NCBI GenBank assembly: GCA_002348705.1
Contig: DEAU01000038.1
Location: forward strand, 1-37,708
Direction: 5' to 3'
DNA: 37,708 nt
Origin: Candidatus Neomicrothrix sp. UBA2974
Lineage (GTDB): Bacteria > Actinomycetota > Acidimicrobiia > Acidimicrobiales > MedAcidi-G1
Shown: positions 23,151 through 31,891 of the stretch, piece after piece
Layout of the letters: the number at the start of each line of letters is the position of its first letter
How positions within the stretch are numbered: position 1 is the stretch's first letter
Notes under the pieces: model-generated
The model's input: only the letters and a program-made list of their open reading frames with translations
Databases searched by the model: none
Told to the model about the DNA's origin: nothing
Program-made: the position numbers and the translations under genes

Positions 23151-23963
23151 TCAACGATCGGTCGCACTCGCTCCGGTGCCACGGCCGCGCAGGGCGAAAA
23201 CACCTCCGACCACGATGGCCAAGAGAGCCATCCAGATATTGACTCGAACGCCAACAAGCAGAGATGCAGGATCGGCTCGGAGCGCCTCGATCCACAACCG
23301 TCCTAACCCGTAGCCGGCTACCCAGAGGGCGACGATGTAACCGGGTCGGAGGATTCGCCGTCGCTCGACCCCAACCAGCGCCACTGCGAGAGCCACGTTC
23401 CAGAGCCCCTCATAAAGAAACGTTGGGTGAAATGTGGTCGAAGTCGCGTATTCAGCCGGTCGGTGAGTGGCGTCGATCTCCAGAGCCCAAGGGAGGTTCG
23501 ACGGTCGACCAAAGACCTCCTGGTTAAACCAGTTGCCCAGTCGTCCGACCGCCTGGGCTACAGGCAGGGTCGGCACTATCACATCAAGCGCCAAACCCAT
23601 GCCAAGGCCCCGTCGGCGAGCCACCAGTGCACCAACGACCACACCGACAATTAGGCCGCCAGGAATTCCGAGACCTCCCTGCCAGACTGCTGGAACATCC
23701 TCCCAACGTCCGCGAAACGATCGCCAATCCGTCAAGACGTGGTACAGGCGAGCTCCCACCAATCCAGCGGGAATCGCCCAAAGGGCGATGGTCGACACAA
23801 TCTCAGGGTCGCCACCCCGAGCCTTTAGGCGGCGCTGGCTCCACGCCACTGCGATAAAGGCCCCTAAGGCGATCATCAGGCCATATGCCCGCAATTCGAG
23901 GGGTCCGATAATTAGCGACGAGCTCGTCGGACTAGGGATCGAAGCCCAGAGTGTGCCCACCAC
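23151..23963 (-). CDS. lgt: Prolipoprotein diacylglyceryl transferase
   Basis: The 270-residue, multi-helix membrane protein carries the Lgt signature GRLGNWFNQEVFGRP (140-154) with the essential Arg141, Asn and Glu, plus HPTFLYEGLWN and a C-terminal GLGRLWIEALR. It transfers diacylglycerol from phosphatidylglycerol to the lipobox Cys of prolipoproteins, such as the two probable lipoproteins in this window. The segment equivalent to HGGL (His103 of the E. coli enzyme) reads IPGGL here; that His is also not kept in other actinobacterial Lgt proteins, as far as I recall. The start codon lies 28 bases after the acyl-CoA dehydrogenase stop, so the two may be cotranscribed. Confidence 0.95.
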   Translation of the reverse strand: MVGTLWASIPSPTSSSLIIGPLELRAYGLMIALGAFIAVAWSQRRLKARGGDPEIVSTIALWAIPAGLVGARLYHVLTDWRSFRGRWEDVPAVWQGGLGIPGGLIVGVVVGALVARRRGLGMGLALDVIVPTLPVAQAVGRLGNWFNQEVFGRPSNLPWALEIDATHRPAEYATSTTFHPTFLYEGLWNVALAVALVGVERRRILRPGYIVALWVAGYGLGRLWIEALRADPASLLVGVRVNIWMALLAIVVGGVFALRGRGTGASATDR

Positions 23964-23991
23964 TGTCAGATGTCCTCCTTCCTCAGCTAAG

Positions 23992-25794
23992 TCAGGCTGA
24001 GAACGATCCGGAGGGCACCTCGAACAGGTCCCGCTTGCCAGCAGTCACCGCCCCCAACTGCGACCGGACCACCGGCAGCAACTGCTCAGCGTAGAAGCGA
24101 GCCGCTATTACCTTGGTAACCAGAAAGTCGCTTTCCCCCTCGCCAGCTTCGAGCCGGCGCTGAGCTCCGAGAGCGAGTCTGGCCAACAGCCATCCACCGA
24201 CCAGCTGTCCAAACATTCGCAGATAAGGGGTACTCCCGGCCATGGCGTCGTTGGGGTCGGCCAGGCCATTCGCGACCAACCACGCCGTTGCCTCTTCCAT
24301 AGCCGCCAATGCGTCGGCTAGGCCAGTGCGGATGGTGGCGAAACCCTCGCCAGCGGCAAGCAACTCGGAATCCAGTTCGCCCACCTCAGCCAGCAGGTCG
24401 GCCATAACCCCTCCTTCTCGCATCGGGAGCTTGCGACCTACTAGGTCCATGGCTTGTATGCCATTCGTGCCCTCGTAAATCGGCGAGATCCGTGAATCGC
24501 GCCAGTGCTGAGCCGCCCCTGTCTCCTCGATGTAGCCATAACCGCCATGAACCTGAATGCCTAACGACGTCATCTCGACACCCACATCAGTGCACCACGC
24601 CTTGGAAATCGGCGTAAGAAGCTCGGCCCGGTCTGCTGCCGCCTGACGAACTGCCTGTTCGGGATGGCGAGCAGCTACGTCTAGGGCAGCAGCGTTGAGG
24701 TACAGCAAGCACCTCATAGCATCGGTGTAGGCCCGCATGGTCAGCAGCATCCGACGGACGTCAGCATGTTCGACAATGGCGGATTGCTCACCGGCCGGAC
24801 CACCAATCGCCCGACCCTGTCGACGCTCGAGGGCGTAGTCGGTAGCCAACTGAAGGGCCCTCTCACTAACCGCGAGGCCCTCAACGCCTACCCCTAGGCG
24901 GGCGTTGTTCATCATCTTGAACATGTAGCGCATGCCCTGGTGCTCCTCGCCAACCAAGTAACCAACAGCGCCATCGCCAGCGTCGCCGTATGAAAGGAAA
25001 CATGTCGGGCTGGCGTGAAGTCCAAGCTTGTGCTCGACCGACAGACACTTGTAGTCATTGCGTTGGCCCAATTCGCCTTGATCGTCAATGAGGTACTTGG
25101 GAACGATGAAAAGGGAGATTCCCTTCGTGCCAGGCGGGCTATCTGGAGTCCGTGCCAGAACGAGCTGGATGATGTTTTCAGTCAACTCATGCTCACCGAA
25201 TGTGACGAAGATCTTGGTACCGAAGATTCGATAGGTCCCATCGCCCTGAGGAACTGCTCTTGTGGTCAAGGCACCGACGTCGGATCCGGCCTGCGGCTCA
25301 GTGAGATTCATGGTTCCAGACCAGACGGCAGACACCATCTTCGGCAGGTAGGTCTCCTTTTGCCCCTCATCCGCGAAGGCGTATAGGGCGTCCAGAGCAC
25401 CAACGGTGAGCATCGGTCCCATAGACCAAGAACGTGACGCGGAGGCCAACATCTCGGTCATGACGGTCTGCAGAGCACCGGGAAAGCCACCACCGCCGTA
25501 GTCAGGGTCTTGGGCAATCGCCGACCACCCGGCCTCGACGAATTGGTCCCATGCGTCACCAAACGCTGCGGGCACAGCAACCACGCCATCATCGATTGTG
25601 CAGCCCTCCTGGTCGCCGATCCGGTCAACCGGAGCTATGACCTCGGCCACGAACCGTCCTAACTCATCAAGGACGGCGCCTACCGTCTCAGGGTCAACGT
25701 GCTCGTAGCCCGGGAGGTCACAGATCTCCTCTAGGTTGCTGATCTCGTCGAGGACGAGACGAATGTCTTCTAACGGCGGTCGATAGTCGCTCAT
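23992..25794 (-). CDS. Acyl-CoA dehydrogenase (FadE5-like, with C-terminal extension)
   Basis: The 600-residue product is a flavin acyl-CoA dehydrogenase of the long form. It has the core fold (about 70-470) plus an extra helical C-terminal acyl-CoA_dh_C region (about 475-590). Motifs include NLTEPQAGSDVGAL and the FAD-site segment FGTKIFVTFGEHE, MMNNARLGVGVEGLAVSERA, IQVHGGYGYIEE and the catalytic Glu in PIYEGTNGIQAMDL. It introduces the alpha-beta double bond of acyl-CoAs in beta-oxidation; the length and motifs resemble mycobacterial FadE5 and proteobacterial 600-residue enzymes. The ATG at 25794 is 86 bases from the divergent SnoaL-like gene, and lgt follows on the same strand. Confidence 0.93.
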   Translation of the reverse strand: MSDYRPPLEDIRLVLDEISNLEEICDLPGYEHVDPETVGAVLDELGRFVAEVIAPVDRIGDQEGCTIDDGVVAVPAAFGDAWDQFVEAGWSAIAQDPDYGGGGFPGALQTVMTEMLASASRSWSMGPMLTVGALDALYAFADEGQKETYLPKMVSAVWSGTMNLTEPQAGSDVGALTTRAVPQGDGTYRIFGTKIFVTFGEHELTENIIQLVLARTPDSPPGTKGISLFIVPKYLIDDQGELGQRNDYKCLSVEHKLGLHASPTCFLSYGDAGDGAVGYLVGEEHQGMRYMFKMMNNARLGVGVEGLAVSERALQLATDYALERRQGRAIGGPAGEQSAIVEHADVRRMLLTMRAYTDAMRCLLYLNAAALDVAARHPEQAVRQAAADRAELLTPISKAWCTDVGVEMTSLGIQVHGGYGYIEETGAAQHWRDSRISPIYEGTNGIQAMDLVGRKLPMREGGVMADLLAEVGELDSELLAAGEGFATIRTGLADALAAMEEATAWLVANGLADPNDAMAGSTPYLRMFGQLVGGWLLARLALGAQRRLEAGEGESDFLVTKVIAARFYAEQLLPVVRSQLGAVTAGKRDLFEVPSGSFSA

Positions 25795-25805
25795 GTAACG
25801 AACTT

Positions 25806-25888
25806 ACCGTCCGGTCACTTGGCTATCTCGAGCGGGCGGCCAGACCATCGGAGCTTTGCGTCAATCACTACCGTTCATTACGTGAACG
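25806..25888. promoter_or_regulatory. Divergent promoter region with two dyads
   Basis: Between the acyl-CoA dehydrogenase and SnoaL-like genes there are two inverted repeats: ACCG-TC-CGGT (25806-25815) and CGTTCA-TTACG-TGAACG (25872-25888). The second has perfect 6-base arms and covers the GTG start of the SnoaL-like gene. Either could be an operator for a TetR-type fatty-acid regulator, but no such regulator is encoded next to them. No convincing -35/-10 pair was found. Confidence 0.3.
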
Positions 25889-26361
25889 AATCCCCGACGG
25901 CCATCACTAACCTCCTTTATCGCTATGCGGAACTCATGGATGCCGGCCAGCTTGAGGCATGTGCCGACCTATTCACCCACGCCCGAGTACTGCTAGGCGA
26001 CCCGGCTATCGGTGAACCACCCGTGGTGAACCGGGACGGCTTGGTCGCAGCATGGCGGGCCATGGTGCGGATTCACGAGGACGGGACACCGAGAACCCGA
26101 CATCTGGTAGCGACCCCGATCATCGATGTGGACGAGGAAGCAGGCACCGCCACCTGCCGGAGCACCTACACGGTGTTTCAGCAGGTCGGGCCAGGACCGC
26201 TACAGCCGGTGATAAGTGGTCGGTATCTGGACCGATTCGCCAAGGTCGATGGCTCTTGGCGATTCGCCGAGCGCGCATATGTCATGGATCTGATCGGCGA
26301 CCTCTCACAGCACGTCATTGGAGATCTCCCGAACACCAGCAAGGACGCGGGGCCGTCATGA
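25882..26361 (+). CDS. SnoaL-like/NTF2-fold protein
   Basis: The product (about 159 residues) has the cone-shaped SnoaL-like fold pattern: AITNLLYRYAELMDAGQLEACADLF (in two overlapping pieces near residues 6-30), TRHLVATPIIDVDEEAGTA, and GRYLDRFAKVDGSWRFAERA at the C-terminal strand pair. This superfamily includes hydratases, isomerases and polyketide cyclases; which one applies is not visible. I start it at GTG 25882 because the family begins a few residues before AITNLL and the upstream codons (open to a TTG at 25819) look non-coding. It converges on the thymidine kinase gene, with 21 bases between the stops. Confidence 0.82.
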   Translation: MNESPTAITNLLYRYAELMDAGQLEACADLFTHARVLLGDPAIGEPPVVNRDGLVAAWRAMVRIHEDGTPRTRHLVATPIIDVDEEAGTATCRSTYTVFQQVGPGPLQPVISGRYLDRFAKVDGSWRFAERAYVMDLIGDLSQHVIGDLPNTSKDAGPS

Positions 26362-26382
26362 TCGAACTATCGCCGCCTTCGC

Positions 26383-27033
26383 TCAGGCCACAGGGTGTCC
26401 GATGTCGACCTCTTGCACCCGAACCTCCGGCCTGTCTGCAGAACCTGGTCCACCGTCACCGGTCATCCAGTGGCGCCGGCACCGCAGTTCGTATGTAACC
26501 GACTGGTCGTCGGGATCGTCGACCACAAAGAGTCGACCGTCGTATACCTGTACGCCATTGTGAAGACGGGCGTTGTGGGTGGCCCGCTCCCCACACCAAC
26601 AACGGGCTTCTACCTGGACCTCAACCCGCTCGTCAGCTAGTTCCAACAGGCGCCGAGTTCCGTCAAAGAGTTCGCCCTGAAAGGTGGTAAGCAGCCCGAA
26701 GGCGAACACATCAGCACCTAGATCATCAACAATGCGCGCTAACTGCTCGATCTGCGCGGGCAAGTAGAACTGTGCCTCGTCACATACGACGTAGTCGACG
26801 CGTCCCCGACGCGAAGCAATCGCCAAGGCCATTTCGAATAGGTCCAGTCTGGGGCCAACCTCGATGGCGTCAGCTGATACTCCCAGTGCGCTAGAAACCT
26901 TGCCGTCGGTTCGATCCAGTTGGCTGCAGAGGATCCCCTGCAGGCCTCGCTGGCTCAGGTTGTGATGTATCTGCAGAGCAAGGGTGCTCTTGCCGGAGCC
27001 CATGGTCCCGAAGGAGAACCTCAAGCTAGCCAT
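26383..27033 (-). CDS. tdk: Thymidine kinase (type II)
   Basis: The 216-residue product is a type II (TK1-like) thymidine kinase with the P-loop GTMGSGKS (9-16), the Mg/base motif VCDEAQFY (83-90) and the segment FAFGLLTTFQGELFDGTRRL. A zinc site follows, formed by CWC...CRRH, a Cys-Cys-Cys-His variant of the usual CxxC pair. It phosphorylates thymidine for the salvage pathway. I start at ATG 27033; the open frame upstream to 27294 overlaps nrdJ and is spurious. The gene begins 43 bases after the nrdJ stop on the same strand, so reduction of ribonucleotides and thymidine salvage are probably cotranscribed. Confidence 0.92.
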   Translation of the reverse strand: MASLRFSFGTMGSGKSTLALQIHHNLSQRGLQGILCSQLDRTDGKVSSALGVSADAIEVGPRLDLFEMALAIASRRGRVDYVVCDEAQFYLPAQIEQLARIVDDLGADVFAFGLLTTFQGELFDGTRRLLELADERVEVQVEARCWCGERATHNARLHNGVQVYDGRLFVVDDPDDQSVTYELRCRRHWMTGDGGPGSADRPEVRVQEVDIGHPVA

Positions 27034-27076
27034 AAGCGGACTCCTAATCCGGTCGCCGGCCTGGGCGCGTCGCTGC

Positions 27077-29866
27077 TCACGAACATCCGCTAGTAGCTCC
27101 ACAATCGGCGCAGACGTAGCAGGAGCCAGCCCGCTGCATGGCCACACCGCATTGCATGCAAAGTGGGGCATCTGCCGATGAGGGACCGTCACCGAGAGCG
27201 AGTTGGGCAGCGAACTGCGAAGCCGAGGGAACAGTAGGTGGATCTGCGGGTACGTCGCTCCCCTGCCTAGTCGGGGTGACGGCCTCTTCGACACCAGGCA
27301 AAGTTGGCTGGGCCCGCTCGCTGGTGGTGAGGATGTTCAATTCGGCCCGTTCCTCGGGGCTCAGGTACTCCAAAGCCAAGCGCCGAAATAGGTAGTCGAT
27401 GAGACTTGAGGCAATTCGGAGTTCCGGGTCGTCGGTCATCCCGGCCGGCTCGAATCTCATGCCAGTAAACGCCTCTACAAACGCTCTCAGTGGCACGCCG
27501 TACTGGAGCCCGTGACTGAGAGAGATGGCGAAGGCATCCATGATCCCAGCCATCGTGGAGCCCTGCTTCGATACCCGCACGAAAACCTCACCCGGACGAC
27601 CATCTTCATACTCGCCAACGGTTACAAAGCCCTTGCAGTCGGCCACTCGGAACTCGAAGGTCCGGGACGCACGGCTCCGGGGCAGACGACGACGCACGGG
27701 TTCGGCCAAGTCGGCCGCCACCTGTTTGAAGACATGGCCTAGGTCGCCATTGGCGGAATCACCAGCTTGGCCGGTCGACAGCGGCTGGGCGACCTTGCAA
27801 TTATTTCGGTAGATGGCCACCGCCTTGATGCCCAACCTCCAAGACTCAAGGTAAAGCTCTTCGACGTCATCGACTGTTACCTCCTCGGGCATATTGCAGG
27901 TCTTAGAGATGGCGCCGGAAAGGAACGGCTGCACAGCGCCCATCATTCGGATATGGCCACTGTGATGAATACTGTTGTCGCCCATTGAGGTGGCGAACAC
28001 GGGCAGGTGCTCAACCTTGAGATCTGGACACCCGAGGACGGTTTGGTGTTCGTCGATCCAGGCGAGGATCAATGCCGCTGTTTGGTCGTCGTATCCCAGG
28101 CGCTTAAGAGCCCTGGGCACAGTGCGATTGACAATCGACATTGTGCCGCCGCCGACGAGACGCTTGTACTTGACGAGACTTAGGTCAGGTTCGATGCCAG
28201 TGGTGTCGCAATCCATGAGCAAGCCGATTGTGCCGGTAGGAGCCAATACCGTTGCCTGGCTGTTGCGCACCCCTACCCGCTGGGCTAAGGCGCATGCCTC
28301 GAACCAAGCAGTCCGACCGGCTGCCACCAGCACTGGTGCCGCAGTCTCGTCGAGCAACTCGGCAGCCTCGCGGTGCATCTCCAGCACACCGAGCATCGGT
28401 TCTCGGTTGTGCTCGTATCCCTCGAATGCTCCCATGCGGTCAGCGATTCGTGCCGAGGTGCGGTAGGCGTGTCCAGTCATGAGTGAGGTGATCGCTGCAG
28501 CAACCGAGCGACCGTCATTGGAGTCATAGGGAAGCCCAAGCGCCATAAGCAGGGCTCCGAGGTTCGCATAGCCAAGGCCGAGTTGCCGAAAAGCCCGAGT
28601 GGTCTCGCCGATGGATTCAGTTGGGTAGTCGGCGTTGCCAACAAGGATCTCCTGCGCGGTCAGAACGACCTCAATGGCATGAAGGAACCCGTCAACATCG
28701 AAGCCACCAATGGCGTCCGTTTCGTCATCAGAGGCACCGAGAAACTTGAGCAGATTGAGGCTGGCCAGATTGCAGGCAGAGTTGTCGAGGTGGACATACT
28801 CACTGCAAGGGTTACTGGCCGTTATGCGACCGGTGTTCGACGCCGTGTGCCAACGGTTGATGGTGGTATCGAACTGGATGCCGGGATCGGCACATTCCCA
28901 GGCAGCTTCAGCCATCTGTCGAAACAAGTCCCGAGCCCGGACCGTCTCAAGAACGGATCCGTCGGTTACGGCCCGCAGATCCCATTCATCGTCGGCCACT
29001 ACGGCCTCCATGAACTCGTCGGTAACCCGAACCGAGTTGTTGGCGTTCTGATACATGATCGAATGGCTGTCCACACCGTCGAAACCCACGTCGAAGCCAG
29101 CCTGCTCAAGAGCACGGATCTTTCGTTCCTCGCGGGCCTTGCACCAGACGAACTCCTCGACGTCCGGATGGCCGACGTCGAGGACGACCATCTTGGCGGC
29201 CCTCCGGGTAGTACCTCCACTCTTGATAGTGCCTGCCGAGGCATCAGCACCCCGCATAAAACTGACGGGTCCACTAGCCATACCGCCACCTCGCAGGGAC
29301 TCCTTCGAAGATCGGATTGCACTGAGGTTGACCCCCGCCCCGGAACCGCCCTTGAAAATCGTTCCCTCCTCGACGTACCAATTCAATATCGACGACATCT
29401 GGTCGTCTACAGAGAGGATGAAACAAGCCGATGCCTGCTGGGGCACCCCGGGAACCCCGATGTTGAACCAAACCGGCGAGTTGAACGCAGCCCGCTGAGT
29501 TGCGACTAGGTATCGGAGTTCGTCAGCAAACGTGGTGGCCTCACCATCATCGATGAAGTAGCCATCGCGGAGCCCCCAATAGGCGATCGTCCCGGCGACC
29601 CGGTCGGCTACCTGACGCAGCGAAGACTCGCGGTCCGGTGAGCCCTGAGCACCCCTAAGATATTTCTGGGCGAGGATGTTGGTGGCGTTGAGAGACCAAT
29701 CAACGGGAACCTCGACATGGTCCTGTTCAAAGGCCACCGAACCGTCCCGTTGATCCACCAGGCGTGAGGTACGAACCTCCCACTCCACCTCGCCATAGGG
29801 GTCGGTACCAGCCTCGGTGAAATGACGGCGAATCCCCAAAACGCCTCTCTCGGGAGCCATCGACAT
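27077..29866 (-). CDS. nrdJ: Vitamin B12-dependent (class II) ribonucleotide reductase
   Basis: The 929-residue product is a full-length NrdJ, which reduces ribonucleotides using adenosylcobalamin. The radical site is NPCSE (352-356) with Cys354, Asn352 and Glu356; the redox pair is Cys148 (QQASACF) and Cys365 (NSACNL). The substrate and effector region includes IFKGGSGAGVNLSAIR and LAPTGTIGLLMDCDTTGIEPD. A C-terminal module of about 170 residues ends in a Cys-rich motif (CMQCG ... CYVCADCG), typical of actinobacterial and alphaproteobacterial NrdJ. ATG 29866 follows AGGGG by nine bases. Because it needs B12 rather than oxygen, it works with or without air. Thymidine kinase follows it. Confidence 0.96.
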   Translation of the reverse strand: MSMAPERGVLGIRRHFTEAGTDPYGEVEWEVRTSRLVDQRDGSVAFEQDHVEVPVDWSLNATNILAQKYLRGAQGSPDRESSLRQVADRVAGTIAYWGLRDGYFIDDGEATTFADELRYLVATQRAAFNSPVWFNIGVPGVPQQASACFILSVDDQMSSILNWYVEEGTIFKGGSGAGVNLSAIRSSKESLRGGGMASGPVSFMRGADASAGTIKSGGTTRRAAKMVVLDVGHPDVEEFVWCKAREERKIRALEQAGFDVGFDGVDSHSIMYQNANNSVRVTDEFMEAVVADDEWDLRAVTDGSVLETVRARDLFRQMAEAAWECADPGIQFDTTINRWHTASNTGRITASNPCSEYVHLDNSACNLASLNLLKFLGASDDETDAIGGFDVDGFLHAIEVVLTAQEILVGNADYPTESIGETTRAFRQLGLGYANLGALLMALGLPYDSNDGRSVAAAITSLMTGHAYRTSARIADRMGAFEGYEHNREPMLGVLEMHREAAELLDETAAPVLVAAGRTAWFEACALAQRVGVRNSQATVLAPTGTIGLLMDCDTTGIEPDLSLVKYKRLVGGGTMSIVNRTVPRALKRLGYDDQTAALILAWIDEHQTVLGCPDLKVEHLPVFATSMGDNSIHHSGHIRMMGAVQPFLSGAISKTCNMPEEVTVDDVEELYLESWRLGIKAVAIYRNNCKVAQPLSTGQAGDSANGDLGHVFKQVAADLAEPVRRRLPRSRASRTFEFRVADCKGFVTVGEYEDGRPGEVFVRVSKQGSTMAGIMDAFAISLSHGLQYGVPLRAFVEAFTGMRFEPAGMTDDPELRIASSLIDYLFRRLALEYLSPEERAELNILTTSERAQPTLPGVEEAVTPTRQGSDVPADPPTVPSASQFAAQLALGDGPSSADAPLCMQCGVAMQRAGSCYVCADCGATSGCS

Positions 29867-30249
29867 GGCCTGTCACCCCTCTCCGGCAGACCAGACGGTC
29901 CGCAATTCTGCTGACGGTGGTAGGGCGACCTCTGGTGCTCTCCGGTCGCTCCGGTTCGTGGCAGGAGCCGGCGAGCCCAGGTCAAGGAGATCGGGTCGAA
30001 ACCTGTCCGGTAATCCACTCCATCGTCCCAAACTCCGACCGCGACTTTTCACGATCAGGGATTCAGCCGAGCCGACCGCCTCCTGCCACTGGAGTGAAAT
30101 CTACGGATTCCACCCTGTGGACGAATAGAGGGAAGTGCTGGGGATTTCTCGGTGGAAGACCATCAAGTTCTCCACAAGCGGGTCTGCCAGTCGATAAACC
30201 TTCCCACCCCTCTAACACTCAACTCCGGCGATGGGGATACCGTCATAAC
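29867..30249. other. Divergent nrdJ/reductase intergenic region
   Basis: No supported gene in 383 bases. Two sequences one mismatch from the DnaA-box 9-mers TTGTCCACA/TTATCCACA occur here: TCGTCCACA (minus strand, 30124-30116) and TTCTCCACA (plus, 30168-30176). They face each other 43 bases apart. I found no NrdR-box palindrome and no cobalamin-riboswitch core. Open frames crossing this stretch are 5' run-ons of the neighbouring genes. Confidence 0.4.
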
Positions 30250-31023
30250 GTGGATCGTTTGATCGCCGAACTGACGCCTAGAGGCGACGAGACCCCAGAC
30301 CCCGTTACTTCCTACCTCACCGACGACCGTCCAGCTCCGCCGGGACGGCCCTGGATCTTGATCAGCATGGTGGCGTCGGTCGACGGAGCCACGACGGTCA
30401 ACGGTCGATCCGGTGGCTTGGGCGGACCAGGCGACCGACGGGTCTTCCAAGCCCTAAGGGGATCGGCCGACATGATCCTTGTGGGCGCCGGCACAGTGCG
30501 AGCCGAGAGCTACCGCCCGCCCCAAACCGCAGACGACCAGATCATGGCGCATCGGGTCGCACAGGGTCGTGCACCTCGGCCCAGGCTGGTCGTCGTTTCA
30601 AGCAGCCTTGAACTCGAACCAACTGCCCCGCTCTTCGCCGACCATTCAATCGAAGACCCTCTGCCTCTGGTGGCTACGGTCACCTCAGCACCACCAAGTC
30701 GCCGCGAAGCGCTGACTGCGGTCGCCGAACTCGTGGCTTGCGGGGCGAACCGGGTAGACCTGACAGGCCTCTTGGCCGTGCTGGACGATATTGGAGCGGG
30801 CGTCGTCCTCTGTGAGGGCGGACCCGGCCTGAACCACCAACTGTTAGCCGCCGGCCTAGTCGACGAATTGTGCCTAACCATCTCACCAAATTTGGTTGGA
30901 GGGGTCGGAGGCGACGTCCACAGTCTTTTGGCAGGCAGTTCCCTGCCGATCCCAGCCCGTCTGCACCTAGACCGGGTGCTCTCTGAGGACGACTATCTGT
31001 TCTGCCGGTATCTGGTTTCCTGA
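30250..31023 (+). CDS. RibD C-terminal-type pyrimidine reductase/DHFR-fold protein
   Basis: The product (about 257 residues) matches the stand-alone RibD_C reductase family: WILISMVASVDGATTVNGRS, then GPGDRRVFQALRGSADMILV with GAGTVRAE at the NADPH site, and VLCEGGPGLNHQLLAAGLVD near residue 190. RibD_C domains reduce the ribosyl group of the riboflavin intermediate, but actinomycetes carry several stand-alone paralogues of unknown substrate and no other rib genes are nearby, so I call only the family. I start it at GTG 30250 because the upstream residues to 29917 lack conservation-like sequence. A hairpin after the stop may end transcription. Confidence 0.85.
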   Translation: MDRLIAELTPRGDETPDPVTSYLTDDRPAPPGRPWILISMVASVDGATTVNGRSGGLGGPGDRRVFQALRGSADMILVGAGTVRAESYRPPQTADDQIMAHRVAQGRAPRPRLVVVSSSLELEPTAPLFADHSIEDPLPLVATVTSAPPSRREALTAVAELVACGANRVDLTGLLAVLDDIGAGVVLCEGGPGLNHQLLAAGLVDELCLTISPNLVGGVGGDVHSLLAGSSLPIPARLHLDRVLSEDDYLFCRYLVS

Positions 31024-31039
31024 GAAACCATGTTCTAAA

Positions 31040-31061
31040 GCACCTGTCCAACGAGAGGTGC
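31040..31061. terminator. Possible bidirectional terminator hairpin
   Basis: GCACCT (31040-31045) and AGGTGC (31056-31061) form a 6-bp stem with a 10-base loop, 16 bases after the reductase stop and between convergent genes. There is no T-run on either strand, so it is a weak candidate. Confidence 0.35.
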
Positions 31062-31123
31062 CTCAAGAGGGCTTCCGACTCCGTTCCCTGTCGATATTGC
31101 CCCCACTGAAATCTTGGCAGAAG

Positions 31124-31756
31124 TCAGCCCACGGACAAAACGATCTGCTGGCCGGCCTCAACTACCGGACCGCCGTTGGCCTCAACCAACCGGTCCACAG
31201 TGCGTCGAATGTCGCCGCCTGCTGGATTGACCTCAGCGGCAATCGACCACAGCGTGTCACCAGGCTGCACGAGGTAAGTCACCGGCTCAACCGCCGCCTC
31301 CACCACCCGAATCCCTGGCGTTCCGGTAATCCGACCGGCCAACTCACCGCCGGCCAATGACAACGCTGCAACCAAGAGGCCCATCACTGCGGCCACTAGA
31401 ACTCGGCGTCGACGATAGACGGCCCGACCAACGATCCGGGGGGGTGCTGCGGGCACCTCCAGGGACACGGCAGAACGCCGGACAGCAGTAACGACGGTCG
31501 GTTCGGCTGCTAAAACATCGGCAAACAGGCGATGTACCGTGGCCATCCGCTCACCGCCCCATTCGACAATCTGGCCATCAGCATGGATCCCAGAGCGGCC
31601 TGGAGAACCCGAAGCCACCAAATCGCCATCGCATGGCACTACCCGCAGGAGGCTCGGGCCTTTCAGATCGGGAAACGTCGCTTCGGACCGACTGGCACCC
31701 AATGCAGCAGCACCGTCGGGATTGGGCGAGAGGTCGAGAGCAAGTTGTCCGGTCAT
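31124..31756 (-). CDS. LysM-domain membrane protein, likely SOS-induced division inhibitor
   Basis: The product (about 210 residues from ATG 31756) has a cytoplasmic Pro/Asp-rich N-terminal region, a basic stretch (YRRRR), one membrane helix (VLVAAVMGLLVAALSLAG) and a C-terminal LysM domain opening with YLVQPGDTLWSIAAEVNP. It is divergently paired with lexA, exactly the arrangement of Rv2719c/ChiZ and DivS in other actinomycetes, which are SOS-induced and arrest division. The same role here is inference. AGGATGGAG precedes ATG 31756; ATG 31765 is three codons upstream, and the frame stays open to 31885 across two LexA-like sites, which argues against the long form. Confidence 0.85.
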   Translation of the reverse strand: MTGQLALDLSPNPDGAAALGASRSEATFPDLKGPSLLRVVPCDGDLVASGSPGRSGIHADGQIVEWGGERMATVHRLFADVLAAEPTVVTAVRRSAVSLEVPAAPPRIVGRAVYRRRRVLVAAVMGLLVAALSLAGGELAGRITGTPGIRVVEAAVEPVTYLVQPGDTLWSIAAEVNPAGGDIRRTVDRLVEANGGPVVEAGQQIVLSVG

Positions 31757-31828
31757 GTTCTCCATCCTGACGATTGGGTGTGACAGTTCCCGCCCGGGTT
31801 CAGACCCACCTCCAATAGGTCCTTGACA

Positions 31829-31844
31829 CGGAACGTCTGTTCGA
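31829..31844. promoter_or_regulatory. Degenerate LexA-like site 1
   Basis: CGGAACGTCTGTTCGA keeps the GAAC-N4-GTTC core of the actinobacterial SOS box; only the two outermost left bases differ from TCGAAC-N4-GTTCGA. It lies 72 bases upstream of the LysM start. Confidence 0.5.
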
Positions 31845-31858
31845 CGAACATAGATTCG
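31845..31858. promoter_or_regulatory. Degenerate LexA-like site 2
   Basis: CGAACATAGATTCG matches CGAAC-N4-GTTCG with one change (G to A). It directly abuts site 1, so the two could bind LexA dimers side by side in front of the LysM gene. Confidence 0.5.
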
Positions 31859-31891
31859 GCGTACAGGCGTTCGATCATGATTCAAAGTGTA

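Noticed and set aside
26984..27294. N-terminal extension of thymidine kinase to 27294
   Set aside because: It overlaps the nrdJ 3' end, and the P-loop sits at the expected distance from ATG 27033.
29608..30018. 136-codon minus-strand frame upstream of and overlapping nrdJ
   Set aside because: It is out of frame with nrdJ, overlaps it by over 250 bases and has no protein-like pattern.
29867..30249. Possible cobalamin riboswitch before nrdJ, prompted by a GCCACTGG sequence
   Set aside because: No B12-box or supporting stems, and the B12-dependent enzyme itself is not expected to be switched off by B12.
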